This document shows positions 31,321-42,103 of a DNA stretch of 64,000 nt, in pieces; the stretch's first letter is position 1; each line of letters begins with the position of its first letter. Source of the DNA: Seminavis robusta. Taxonomy: Eukaryota > Bacillariophyta > Bacillariophyceae > Naviculales > Naviculaceae. Both the position numbers and the translations under genes were made by a program. The stretch lies in the NCBI GenBank assembly GCA_903772945.1, contig CAICTM010000440.1, positions 1 to 64,000 on the forward strand, given 5' to 3'. The notes beneath the pieces are model-generated. The model did not search any database. It saw only the letters and a list, made by a program, of their open reading frames with translations, and was not told the origin of the DNA.

Positions 31321-31620
31321 CAGGGATAAGGTGAACTTAAGAATCCGGATCCAAAAATCTTCAGCGCAACTTCAAGTAGAAAGGAAACAGCAACAACAAC
31401 AACAACAAGCACAACACGTTTCATTCCTCAGTTTTCAGAAGGGCACACTCAGAACAGTACCTAACCTCCCACTTTCAAGCACCTAAGACAGTACCTCTCA
31501 CATCAGAAAGATAGGGGATCACCATGCCACCATCTAAGAAGAAGAAGAAAAAGGTAGAAACAAGATGAAGGCAACTCAAAGATAACCAGCTATTCCGGTT
31601 TCACCCCCGCTGGTTTCACT

Positions 31621-32388
31621 TTGGATGAGGAACTTACCTCACCTGAAACTCATAAGAGGAAGTCGCCTCCCTCCCGGAAAACTTCCTCCAGCTCTTCATC
31701 CTCGAGCGATTCATCTGAGCATGAGGAGAAATCCAAATCAAGAAGCCAACAGCACAGAGATAGGAAGCAAGCCAAGAAGAAGAAACATGAGCAAGTCAAT
31801 AAAGAGGCCACTGAATCAACATCCACTAAGAATGATAGTCCTTCTTTGAAACCCACCATTGCAAACAACCATCGCATTCGATTCTATGAGGTAGCATATG
31901 GTATTGATCTCGGAGGAGAACAGGGAATTACCATGGAAATGGCTGCTTTTGAAAAGGAAGTTCTTAGGTTGATTGAAAGCAAAGACAAGAAAGTCGGCAG
32001 GGAAACCAGCAAACGACTTACTCCTGACAAGCTCAATAGGCGCATCCATGCCTTGAAGTTCTGGAAAGAGGGGGATGGTACACTCAATAAGAAGGAGTTC
32101 AAGCGTGAATATAGCGACTGCAGGAGCCTCGCCAGCCAAGGTTACTTGGTCAAGAATCATCCCTCGACTGGTGAATCTCTTTTGTATAAGGTTGATCCCA
32201 AGTCCCACAAGGAGACCAGATTTGTTGATATGCTTGAGACCTTTGATATAATTGAAATGATCCATCTCAGAGGCTGTCACTTGAAGCATGAGACCAACCA
32301 TATTTCCATTCTTGAGTTGGGATTCGGCAATATCACGCGTGCTGAATGTGAAGCTTATGTGAAAAAAGAAGAAGCTCAAAAAATTTAG
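31621..32388 (+). CDS. Integrase-like N-terminal region of the large element
   Basis: 255 aa: a Ser/Lys-rich charged head, then a folded-looking part ending with a H-x-x-G-C-H...ITRAECEAYVKK arrangement. This recalls the zinc-binding domain before the catalytic core in Ginger-type and KRBA2/SCAND3-like integrases. The catalytic core itself is not visible after the stop. The true start may be an ATG upstream (31524, MPPSKKKKKK-like), joined by an intron. It faces the unknown minus-strand coding region of the same element. Treat the family as tentative. Confidence 0.4.
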   Translation: MDEELTSPETHKRKSPPSRKTSSSSSSSSDSSEHEEKSKSRSQQHRDRKQAKKKKHEQVNKEATESTSTKNDSPSLKPTIANNHRIRFYEVAYGIDLGGEQGITMEMAAFEKEVLRLIESKDKKVGRETSKRLTPDKLNRRIHALKFWKEGDGTLNKKEFKREYSDCRSLASQGYLVKNHPSTGESLLYKVDPKSHKETRFVDMLETFDIIEMIHLRGCHLKHETNHISILELGFGNITRAECEAYVKKEEAQKI

Positions 32389-32394
32389 CATACG

Positions 32395-35300
32395 ACTCCC
32401 CGCTCCCCGCCATGCGCGCCTCGCTCCCCTTCTCTCCGCGGCCGCGCCCCCCGTCGCGCCCCCCCCCCGCCCTCTCGTCGGGCTTCTTCCGGGCGTCATG
32501 TTGGTTTGGCGGAAGCTCAACGCTCCTGCTCACAGGTAGGTGCTGCAGGGGCTGTGTTCACGCTCTACCGGAGTTCGGGATACTCAGGCAGTATTTGAGA
32601 TGGCTGCAGCGTTTATATCAGGAGGATTCGCGCTCAGGTCCCGGCATCGCGCATCTGGCCTCTCGATGCATCTGATCTTGTGTTGTTCTGGAGACCATGC
32701 AATGTCGCTCTGATGTATGCTGACCCACCAATTAGCGCTCGAAGGAGCACGATTACTGTCAGGATTCTGAGTTCAATTCTCTCTCAGCCTTATTGGTTTC
32801 CAGAACTTGTGTGTGCTCGCGTGTGATATGATCTGCATGTATTTCAATGGGTAGTGTGGTCACTCAGTGGGTCGCAGTTGAATGCAGTTTCGATCTGGGT
32901 CTCAACGTCCGCTAGGGGCTGGAGACATGGCCTCGCCGAGACACCCTTGTTAGCTGGAGGTGCGCGCGGCAGTGGTCTAACTTACTCCACGAAGGTGCAT
33001 AGTGCTCCGCTTGAACGAGTTTTACGGAGCCTTGCTGACAGAGGGAGAATTTGCTTTCGCATCCGCAAGAAGATGGGGGCTCATCTCTGGAAGCTGTGAT
33101 TGGGTAGAGTTCTGTCAGCTCCTGTTTGGATTCGGGACTGGTTCGGCGAAGTCATCCGCTGCCGGACCTGCAGTTGGACCGTTTGTTTGGATTGTGTTTG
33201 AGGTGGTCACCTTGGTGGTCAATCTGGCTTTGGTTTGGAGTCTTGGTGACGCTCGGGCTTTGCGGCTTTATCCGAGGATATGCTGGGTTTGCCAGTTGGT
33301 GGTAGTCTGTTTGGTCTTGTTGTACTTTGATGTTGAATTTTTCTTCATTTCTGTGACATAGTGCTCCACATGGTTTTTATTAGGATGGGTGTTTTTGTTT
33401 TGTTTCTGGCTGTTGTATAGGCATTATATTTGGCCAGGTAGTTCGGTATTGTGTCTTGGAAGGCGTTTGTTATGCAGGATTGGTGTGCTGCTGGTGTTTG
33501 GGTTGGGGGTGTACTGTTAAGGTGCGATTCACTGGGGGTTTTTGTGGTTTGTAAAAGGGCTCATCATCTACTCCTATGGAGGGCTGTTCGTGATAAGTGG
33601 TCTTCATAGATTTTCTTCTCTTGTCTCGATTTTATAGTCGGATGATGTAGTAGCTTGCTTTCCTCAACTGCCAGGCAATGTATAGATTAACACTCTATAG
33701 GGCCCCGGTGTCAACTTCTGACTCGTAGAGTAGGCGCCTTTGGCAGAACGTGCGAGAGGTGTTGTCGTCAATTACGTCGAAGAGTTGTGTAATTCCGGTG
33801 GTGGATCTTTACTTGGTTGAGTAACTCGCAGGCTGTGTTTTTCTCTCGGCGGTTTGGGGTGGAAGGTGGAGGGCTGGATTTGGCTCTTGTTCTGATCTGT
33901 TAGGGTGATAAGAGAATGAGAATGGTATGTTCGGGTTTGTCGTCTTTCTTGTGATAGAGTGTTTCGTGCCAAGATTGGTGAATTCACAGCTCACAAGACG
34001 TACAAAATCTCTAACCAGAATTTCTCCAGGCAACAACAGTGGTAATTAGATACATTTTCTTTCCTCTTATTGCCCTGGTTTGGCTGTTTCTTGGTCTTTT
34101 TCTTTATCTGTTGTTGTCGTGCTCGCCATAGGCGAAGTGTGTGGTTGTATGTCAGTTGGATGTGTTTCATTGTTGGCTGCGAAGGTGCGTTGGTTTGCCT
34201 GTCTAGGTACTCAGTGTTGAACTAGAGTGACGCATCTGCTCTTATTCCGAAGATGGGATTGTGCTAAATTATTAGTGGTGTATCTGGGTTCGGCAGGTTC
34301 TAGGAGATAACGTATTGCCGGAGGGTTGCGTTTTCTGGCCATCTCTATCTGGGTTTGGCAGACTCTGGATATATTGATGACGCCCCTTATCTCGTAGTCT
34401 CACGCTGATCGCTCCTGCTATGTGCTTTGTTGCTGTTGGTTTCGGGGATTTGTGTATTACGGTCGCTTTTGTCGTCATGAATGGTCTTTCTTATGTGGTT
34501 TCTTGTGTGGCTTGAGTTGGGATTGTATGAGAAATTCGTGCACAGTGCAAGGGTGTTGGTTTTGAAGCTTACCACTGCCAAGCTCGGTCCATTGGCCCTA
34601 TGCTTAGTCTCTTGCATTTGTGTCGCGGCTCCATTTATTGCAATAGCTGTTTCTGTATCTGATTAGTGATAGTTTCCTACATCCTAGTGTTTCGAAGCTG
34701 ACTTCGAGTGTGGTAGTTGGTGAGACGTTTGGTGGCTGTTTTTCATGGTTTTTTCGTTGCTTTCTTGTCGTGCTCGCTTTTCACTCAAGAGCTCAGCAAA
34801 GTAGCGGACTGGCTGGGACCTCTTTGTTGTGGTGCCATTTGTCTGACTGTGTGCTATTTGTCGTGTGTCTGTTGTCTCTCTGGTGCGTTTTTGTGCGATG
34901 TGAAAGCTCCCTGTATTGTCTCGGTTGAGCCGAGTGGGGAAAGGAAAGGTTTCTTGAGTAGTTGAGCTGTCCATTGACTTTGGCATCCAGAGTGGTGCTG
35001 TCAGTTTGTTGTTGGTTCTGAGCCTGCAGTGTTCGTGTAGATGTTTTTTTGGTTTTCGCCGCCTCATCACTCAATTGCCTGGTTCTAGTCATTTTTTGTG
35101 GAGAGGTGCTATTGAGTGAGATCATACCGGCGATAGGCGCGAGTGTCCTGGGGATCGACTGTTCTCATGCAACGATTCCTTATAGATTTACGATCATTGG
35201 TGTGGTTGTCATTGTGTGCAGATGTACGTGGACTCGCACACTTTGCGCAACATTGTCGACAGAGGTGAGAAGTTGTCTGTGAGTTAATACTCTTGCTTAT

Positions 35301-35660
35301 CAGATTGATGAGTGGTGGTGGCTGCTCGAGGCGCGAACATTTACTGGGCGTCTCTCTGGGGTACAATTCCAAGCCAAAAAGTGGGTAGGGGTTGAGATCA
35401 AGATCCGATGCTTGTGACAATCTCTGGCAGGAGGTTTGGGTATGATGTTTCTTGTTTCAGGTCTGGGTGAGTGTTTTTGTAAGTGGAAGTTTGGCTCAAG
35501 AGGATGTCGTGTCGCGCGCAGGTTGGTCCGTTTTTTTTATGCCGCTTCGGCATTCTTGGGTTCTTTCGATTGGATGTTGTCTGTGTAGCGAATGGGTGCT
35601 CCTGATGTGTGTTGCTGTATGTGTATTCGGTGGTTGGTTCCCCTTGCATGCAAAATCGGC
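32395..35660. other. Compositionally odd 3.2-kb stretch inside the large element
   Basis: It opens with about 100 bp of very GC-rich DNA (CGCGGCCGCGCCCCCCGTCG at 32440 and a C-run), unlike anything else in the window. From about 33360 to 35660 the plus strand is strongly G+T-rich and A/C-poor. Minus-strand ORFs there are Thr/Asn/His/Gln-rich, as expected from composition alone. I see no convincing gene. It separates the integrase-like N-terminus from the Cys-rich C-terminus, so it is probably an insertion or a very long intron. Confidence 0.5.
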
Positions 35661-35668
35661 AGATGTCA

Positions 35669-35997
35669 TGAATGTGCAGCTTTACTTCATTCCACACGAC
35701 AAAATTGTTCCCTATTCGGTCCAGCCGGTTCTCAGTCCGACTCTTTACGATCTGCAAGAGCAAGTCAAAGGAAATCGCTTCGATGAAACAAAGCACAAGA
35801 AATCATCATTTCCAGATGCCCACAGAGCCACCACAAGTGTGGATCCCCATGGGAAGATCACATGTAAGTGCAGGAAGAGAGGCAACTCCACTTGCAGCAA
35901 TCAATGTCCATGCTTCAGAAAGAAGGTTCCGTGCCAGAGTGCATGTGCCTGCTCAGGGGGATGTGCCCAATCCACCAAAATCCTGAAGGAACAGTAA
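35669..35997 (+). CDS. Cys-rich C-terminal piece of the large element's plus-strand protein
   Basis: About 109 aa ending in a CxC-type cluster: CKCRKRGNSTCSNQCPCF followed by C..ACACSGGC, eleven cysteines in 34 residues. Similar CXC modules cap some integrase/transposase proteins. The in-frame ATG at 35669 is only a position label; the piece probably belongs to a longer protein whose middle is not visible. Tentative. Confidence 0.4.
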
Positions 35998-36332
35998 CTA
36001 CTGTCCATTCATGAAACAATCAAATTGACAATTCCCAGCCTGACTATGAGCTTTCTTTGGGTCAGGCCGTGTTTTCTCAGTTCTTCAATCAGAAATCCAA
36101 ATTGATCCATGAGTAGCGCTAGGCATCCATGTCCCTGGTTACTCCACAATCAAGTACATGTTTCCCTGTTGCTTCTGTCAACAACTCATGCTTGGCAGTC
36201 AAGTCCATGATCAGTCAAGGACATGTCTCCCAAGTGTTGCTTATCTGTTAATCAATCACTAATTAGTATAGTCAATCTAAAGCAAAAGTTTGCACACAAA
36301 CAATGATATTTTAGTTACCTACAGAACAGTGA

Positions 36333-39140
36333 TCAAACTTCTTTTGCAACGTTGCCTCCACCCTCGTCTAGGTTGAGTTCGTCCATGTACTGGTCCAGTG
36401 CCTTCTGTCCGGCTTGGTGAATGTCATCAGGCAGGGGTGGGTAGAGCTCCTTCAAAGCTTCCATGAGTACAGCTGTTCGCTCAGGAATTTGGAATTTTGA
36501 CTTCAGAGTCTTCTTCTTATACTCTGTTGCCCAAAGAAGGGAGCAGATCATCTCGTCGGTTTCCTGCCACTGCTCCTTTAAAGAAGAAGCAGAAACTTGG
36601 TCAGCGTGTTCTGGCGGGAAATAGGTCTTCACATCCGGCTTCATCTCAAGGTACTCTTCCGACCGCAAATGATACTTGGAGTCCAAATGAAAATGAACAG
36701 CAACGTTCATTTTGGGTGGGCCCTTGTTACGATCATACAGAAGAGTCATACCAGAGTGCCCCTTGCTACCAAGCCAAGACGTACACCAACCAGGGTAGTT
36801 TGTGACTGTGTTTCCTTTACCATCAAACATAATAGGACGATGTCCTATTAATGTGATCAAGTTGGAATCTGGTTTGTATCTGCCATCAAGATCAGGATTC
36901 TCAAAGGGGTAGTAGTTGGGGCTTTCACAATCTGCATGCCGGTACTGGTGGACCGTTCTTGTTTCCCGTGGCTGTTGTTTCCGGGATGCCTTCTTCTCTG
37001 CCAGAAGATGAACCTTGAGTGGGTGCGGTACAGGCGGACCAAATCCATTAAGTATGAACCATTCGAAGTAGTAATAAGATGCGACCACTGGTTGGGAACC
37101 ATGGGATAATGACCTGGCTTGTAAGGAATCATGAGCCGTTTGCTAAGTGCCTGGTCAACCCTTAGAGATTTTTTTGCGCCATGACAAAAACAACTGGCAC
37201 AATTGCGGACCACTCATATACAATATTCTTCTTGCCAAGCATCCACAAAACATGTCGCCCATGCATCTGTTCCACCTGAATTGGATGGATGAATTTCGCA
37301 ATGAGACTTTGCATGTAGCCCTCAGAATGTGCTGGCAAAAACATCCTTCTGTCATAGGGATAATCATCATCGTTGTGACCAAAAGTGATCCTGTCCCCTG
37401 CCAACTGACTGTTGAAGGGATGTTCCCTGGAAAATCTCAGATGAGAATCAAGACCTTCCAACAACGTACCATGAATCCACTCAATGGCATCAGCTGCATG
37501 AAACCGCTTGGATGAAGGCAAGACTATTCCGCTCATACCATTCCTTGGTGCACTCTTGGTTGTGGGGATAGATCTCCAAAAGTTGGACTCCAGCGCGGCG
37601 ATTATCCGAGTCTGTGGTGCCAACACTGCAGTTTTCTCCAACAATCCGAAACCTGGCAATCAAACACGCTGCATCTTTGCATTTGCATGTTTCGCAGTAG
37701 GCGGAGTAGACATTGTTCATTTCCCATTTCACCTTCGCAGTGATTCCATGGAGTCCCTGAGTCTTAGGGTAGAAGGTAACGAAACCATAAGTTTCTTTCA
37801 GCATAACACCCGCTTTATCCGCTGCAACCCTAGCAGAAGTTTCGAAGTGGCTACATGCCTCCTTCTCTTCCTTCTTCATGCTGGTCTTGTTTACTGCTTT
37901 CAGCTTCCCCCCAACCTCAATCTTTGCCGGATTTTTGAAGCTCTTATCTGCCTTCCAGGCAAAGTGATTCTCCATCCAATCTTCATAGGACAAGCGAGTT
38001 GGGGTGCAATCGTCAATCGAGTGTGGTAGAGGACTCCCGTTGCTTTCTCTAACTTCGGCAATAGTAGGGGGCCCCAAGTGATGTTTCCACCAGAAACCAG
38101 CCAGGCCCAATATGTTGGAGTTGTCATTGCGGGAGTGAGGACACCTTGATTCCTGTGCTTTTGCTGCTCCTCAATGGATTTATCAAGAACAGAAGCAACA
38201 GGGGAGGTTCTCTTCAAATCAGATTGGTTGGGGCCGTCTCCTCTGGGTTTCTTTGGCCACTGTTGTTACCTTCCTCTCTACGAGTCTGTTTCAAAACATA
38301 TCTTGGAGGAAGTGGGGAGTTCGGGAAGGATGAGGGTCGCATCTGAAACTTCATCCGACGACTGAACTGTTGCACCTTCTTATTGCCTCTGCGTTTGGTT
38401 CTCTTTGGGTTCGGTTCAGTAGTAGAGGTGGCACACCCTTGCTGTTCGTAGCTCTCTGGCTTCCACCCTTGACACTTTGCTTGAATGTGGGCTTGGAGTT
38501 GGAAAAATGGAATGCCCTTGGGAGTCTCTGGTTGGTTTCTAGGCCCATTGGGATTGGTACTTGTTTGGTCAATCAATTCCCCAGGGAGAGTTGGGGTCAA
38601 TACCTTTTTGTTGGTTCGCAATGCCCACTTTGTAGATCTCCATTCTGCATCACACCTAACCAGCTCCACTAAATGGTCATCAGCCCCTTCATAATCAGAA
38701 TCAGAGCATTCTTCGTGTACTACCAAATAATCATCATTGATTTGATGCCATTGGGTCTCCATTGGAATCATTAAATCATCGGTCGGGAAGTTGGGAACAC
38801 GATGAGAGCCACTGATTCCTGCTTTGTTCTTCCGGGAAGAACCACCGTTCGACTTGGGTTCTTTGCATGCTTCCTTCATGAAGATGCTGGGCAAGAACAG
38901 GGTATTTCCCTTGTGTGAAACAGTTGCCTCTGCAGGAATAGACTCCTTAGGAGGTAGGTCATCATCTGGCTGTACATAGGGAACATTAGATGTTGCTTGT
39001 TCTTCCTGTTCCCAACTTACAATACATTCCCTGTAGCCATGAGAACCGTCAGCATCAATACCATACAGGGATGACATGATAGATATCTTGGATGGGTACT
39101 CCAGAAGGTAGCTAGTACTTGTAACTGAAACTAGGTACAC
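36333..39140 (-). pseudogene. Unknown minus-strand coding region of the large element
   Basis: Successive open stretches on the minus strand (39140-38214, 38110-37490, about 37610-37160, 37088-36333) have protein-like composition and form one coding region of perhaps 850-900 aa, interrupted in several places or spliced. I recognise no family. Visible features are an acidic/basic N-terminus with GxxKRTKRRGNKK, a Cys cluster (YCETCKCKDAAC) in the middle, Trp/Tyr-rich C-terminal blocks, and an acidic end (DELNLDEGGG). It converges with the integrase-like region and starts next to the palindromic repeat array at 39098-39430, a plausible promoter. Confidence 0.4.
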
Positions 39141-39430
39141 TTCAAAGTACCTGATTCAAGATGGGAACTGTACAAGGTACCTGGATGGAATTGGGTACTG
39201 CAGAAGATACTTGATTGAAACTGGGTACACCTCAAAGTGCCTGATTCTCGATGGGTACTGTGCAATGTACCTGAACAGAATGGGGTACTGTAGAAAGTAC
39301 TTGGTGGAACTGAGTACACTGCAAAGTGCCTAATTCGAGATGAGAACTGTGCAAGGTACCTGAATTGCTGGGTACTCTGAAAAGTACTTGTTCAAAGCTG
39401 GATACTGTTCAAGGTAACTGGAAAGATAAC
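39098..39430. repeat. Right subterminal array of ~31-bp palindromic units
   Basis: Eleven or so units with consensus GGGTACTGT-N-AAAGTACCTGA and a period near 31 bp. Each contains an imperfect inverted repeat GGTACT...AAGTACC. The array spans the start of the minus-strand coding region. Further scattered units occur at 39436-39480 and 39968-40175. Confidence 0.75.
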
Positions 39431-39716
39431 CTTGGGCACTCGTAAAAGTACCTGATGTGAGCAGCGCACTCTTGAAAGTCAAATACTACAACTTGGTTGA
39501 TTGGTAATCCCTTGCTTTGTGAATTCAATCTATGTATGTGATCCAGAAAGAGTTGTTCAGAGAGCTGCTTCACTGAGCATCTGTCCATCATGGTCAGCAA
39601 GAAAACAATCTCAAAACTCACCTGCCAAATCTGATGCTGGATCTCTCAATAGCTGCTGCAACAGAAGAATTAACACGCTGCTGCTAATAGTAAATGTAAT
39701 AGTAATGGGAGCAGTA

Positions 39717-39717
<1 letters not shown>

Positions 39718-39772
<55 letters not shown>
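39718..39772. repeat. (AGT)n microsatellite
   Basis: About 18 uninterrupted copies of AGT. It lies in the non-coding right part of the large element. Confidence 0.95.
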
Positions 39773-40421
39773 TGTAAGAGTATTTCTTAATCTTCTCGAG
39801 GCGGGATGAGAGTATTCTATCAACTCATGAAGATGGTTTTCTTGTTGTGCTTTGTTGTCCTTGAATGGCTGTGGCGGAAGGTAGAGCAAGGGGATCTGGA
39901 GCTGGAGTCAGAGTCATTAGAGTCACAATTATCAATCTTTTGAAGTGACGCACCAGATGTCATTGTTTTAGGTACTTCAGAAGTAACCCAATGACTTTTG
40001 GGTACTCTAGAAAGTACTCATTACTAAAATGTCCATTCTACTAGAGCTACTGGCGGTGGTAGGAATTTGCTGGAATGTTGACAACATCTTTGCTTTATCT
40101 TGGTTATTACCCGTCAGCAGTCACTGGGTACTGGTAAAAGTGCCTTGTTTAGTGGAGCACTCCCAAAGGTACCCGTCCTCTAATTACCAAAACATTGCCT
40201 AATTAAACGGGGAATTATGAGATGCCACTCCAATGACTTAGAGAAAATAAAGGGAAGGAAGTTCAGTAATTATAACTATACAGTTTTCAGTACTTTATTC
40301 TCAAGATGGGGTGTTCTTCATCTTAAGAATTAAAGGAACAATCTTAAGATGTTTTTGCTCCCAAGATTGGTGATGAGAGTGCCGGTACGATACAAACATA
40401 CCGGTACAAGGTAGCTGGTAC

Positions 40422-40786
40422 CTGGACCGTCCGACGGTTTTTGCTCAGGTTTTAAAAAAACTGCTCAAATCGTGGTTCTCGTTTTAAGGGAATGTTGAAG
40501 CTTTAAGGGAATGTTAAGGGAATGTTGAGGATTTAAAGGAATGTTTTAAGGGAATGTTTATTTAAGGGATTGTTCATCTGAGATAAGGGAATGTTCTATG
40601 GGGTTTACAGGATGGCTTAGAGGAATGTTTCGAAGCGTTAAGGGAATGTTGTTAAGGGAATGTTGATTTAAGGGAATGTTAAGGGAATGTTTTAAGGGAA
40701 TGTTTTAAGGGAATGTTTAAGGGAATGTTTCAACTGCAATATTTTGAGTTTTTTAAAACCTGAGCGAAAACCGTCGGACGGTCCAG
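40422..40786. mobile_element. MITE copy B with ~36-bp TIRs and 15 internal AAGGGAATGTT units
   Basis: The ends CTGGACCGTCCGACGG...TTTTAAAA and their inverted copy bound a 365-bp element flanked by GTAC on both sides (40418-40421 and 40787-40790), a likely 4-bp target duplication. Inside are 15 units of AAGGGAATGTT, four with single changes. Spacers match copy A (3293-3673) in reverse orientation, including GATAAGGG...TGTTCTATGG and the GTTTATTTAAGGG spacing. It lies 28 bp beyond the large element's right TIR and directly before a scrap of AapJ-like coding DNA. Confidence 0.85.
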
Positions 40787-40796
40787 GTACCACCAC

Positions 40797-40885
40797 TTCT
40801 CTCATCTTGCACTTCCACAAACTCTTAAACTCAACTGCTTCCATGGAAGATGGAAGCATGGAAGCGACCTGCGATGAGAGCCTTT
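40797..40885 (-). pseudogene. Scrap of AapJ-like domain B
   Basis: TCTCATCTT(G/C)CACTTCCACAAACTC followed by AACTGCTTCC and a GGAAG(C/A)GACCTGC stretch matches 26130-26190 of AapJ-like copy 2 (the VEFVEVEDETDG...EAAVE region) with small indels. Nothing else of the gene remains on either side. MITE copy B begins next to it. Confidence 0.6.
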
Positions 40886-40900
40886 TACATGTAAGCATTA

Positions 40901-40986
40901 CACCTCGAGGAGCTCCTCGAGGTGAGTCGAGTGGAGCTGTGAGCTTCCAAGAGTTGGCTTGATCCACTCTATTAGAGTGGATCAAG
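40901..40986. repeat. 24-bp perfect palindrome and a 13-bp-stem hairpin
   Basis: 40901-40924 is a perfect palindrome built on CCTCGAGGAGCTCCTCGAGG. At 40958-40986 a 13-bp stem (CTTGATCCACTCT) closes a 3-nt loop. Thirty-three bases separate them. No repeat family is recognised. Confidence 0.85.
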
Positions 40987-40990
40987 ACAA

Positions 40991-42103
40991 CGAACGATAG
41001 CTGACTCTCGTCTGTCTGTCATCCGTCTTGGCCAGATTAGTGTCCAAGAGAGCTCCAAGAGTAAAGACTTAGTCTTGTCGTCTCGTCGTATCGCATTTCC
41101 AAGTTTCCAAGGCCGTGCTTGGCGTTAATAAAATAAAGACGCGACGACGCGACCACTGGCGAGACACCAGGCCTTAGTAGCTTCAACATTCTTAAATGTT
41201 TTAACTCTTAGCTCTGTCGGTCAGGAAACAATTGTGTTAAATCATAAAACGTTTTCAGTTGTTCCGAAGAGAGCTGTCTTCTGAAGCTCTTCTGCACCGG
41301 TACCGGTACCATTGACTACTACCTTGCTACCTTGCTTATTAGCTCATTTATTTTTATCAGTTTCACCTGCGAGTAGGGCTCTGGCAAGAACGCGTCAACG
41401 CCACCGCGGCCAAAGAAACCAAAAGAGCAACTCGGGCGTCCCTGTATCCTTTACAATATGTCTCTCCTGTGGATTCAGAGGGCTAGTACCTCTACCGTAT
41501 GAAATAAGCATCTGCTTGTCTTCTTCGTTTCCGCCTCTTGAACACGGACCATATTGCAAACCAATCATCAAGAAGAAGGCAATCACAGTGGCTGGAATAC
41601 ATGTGCACGCGTTTGCTTGTGCAGATAGATCTGATTGAAGATAGCTATATGCTTGCTCTAGTTGCCAGCAATTTTCACGCTGACGGCTTCCACATAGTTA
41701 GTTCAAAGAGACTGTTCAAAGTTCAAAGACAGCAGTTATGCCCGTGGTGTAGCGAAATCACATTGGTCCAGATCGATGGACGGAGGTTCTCTTGGTGGAA
41801 GTGCTCAGAGTCCTCGGAGATAGCACAGGATGGAAATCTTCATATCAAGACCCTCCCCAGGGCTATGGGTATCGAGAGACCGAGCGTGCTGCGCACCAAC
41901 ATTGTGGGCCCGCCGGTATTTTGACAGAAGAAACGGGAGCATTTTCATATCGTTTTCATGGCTGACTGAGTCAGTCATCCTGAGATGCGAGTAGTAGCCA
42001 GAAATCACTCTCACAAAAATTTGAACACTGTTTGAGATAACGGTATTCACCCGGTCTCCACATAGCTTTGCAAACTCAACCCCAATTTTAAGCAGCAGCA
42101 ACA
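40991..42103. other. Spacer without recognised gene
   Basis: Overlapping ORFs exist on both strands, but none has domain-like composition or homology I can see. TACCGGTACCGGTACC lies near 41297. Confidence 0.35.

Larger units (their letters stand above)
31029..40393. mobile_element. Large (~9.4 kb) TIR-bounded element of unclear class, two convergent coding regions
   Basis: The ends are inverted repeats of about 31 bp: GTACCGTACCGG...CACCAATCTT on the left (31029-31059) and its counterpart on the right (40363-40393), with 5-6 mismatches. ATCTTAAGAT palindromes cluster inside both ends (31054, 31074, 31109; 40320, 40341). Both flanks then carry palindromic GGTACT...AAGTACC repeats. Inside, a plus-strand ORF with an integrase-like zinc-binding signature (31621) and a Cys-rich tail (to 35997) converge on a minus-strand coding region (39140-36333) of unknown function. 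Coding is broken in several places. A 3.2-kb foreign-looking stretch interrupts the plus-strand side. I cannot name the family; Ginger-like DNA transposons are one candidate. Confidence 0.55.

Noticed and set aside
32700-32840. tRNA-like stretch (GAGTTCAATTCTC T-loop-like motif near 32772)
   Set aside because: No acceptable acceptor stem or anticodon arm could be paired.
33002-33361. 119-aa hydrophobic ORF
   Set aside because: Lies in G/T-rich DNA, where Val, Leu, Phe and Trp codons arise by composition; no domain or flanking exon supports it.
34684-35070. 128-aa minus-strand ORF
   Set aside because: Thr/Asn/Gln/Arg-rich composition is what A/C-rich DNA gives by chance.
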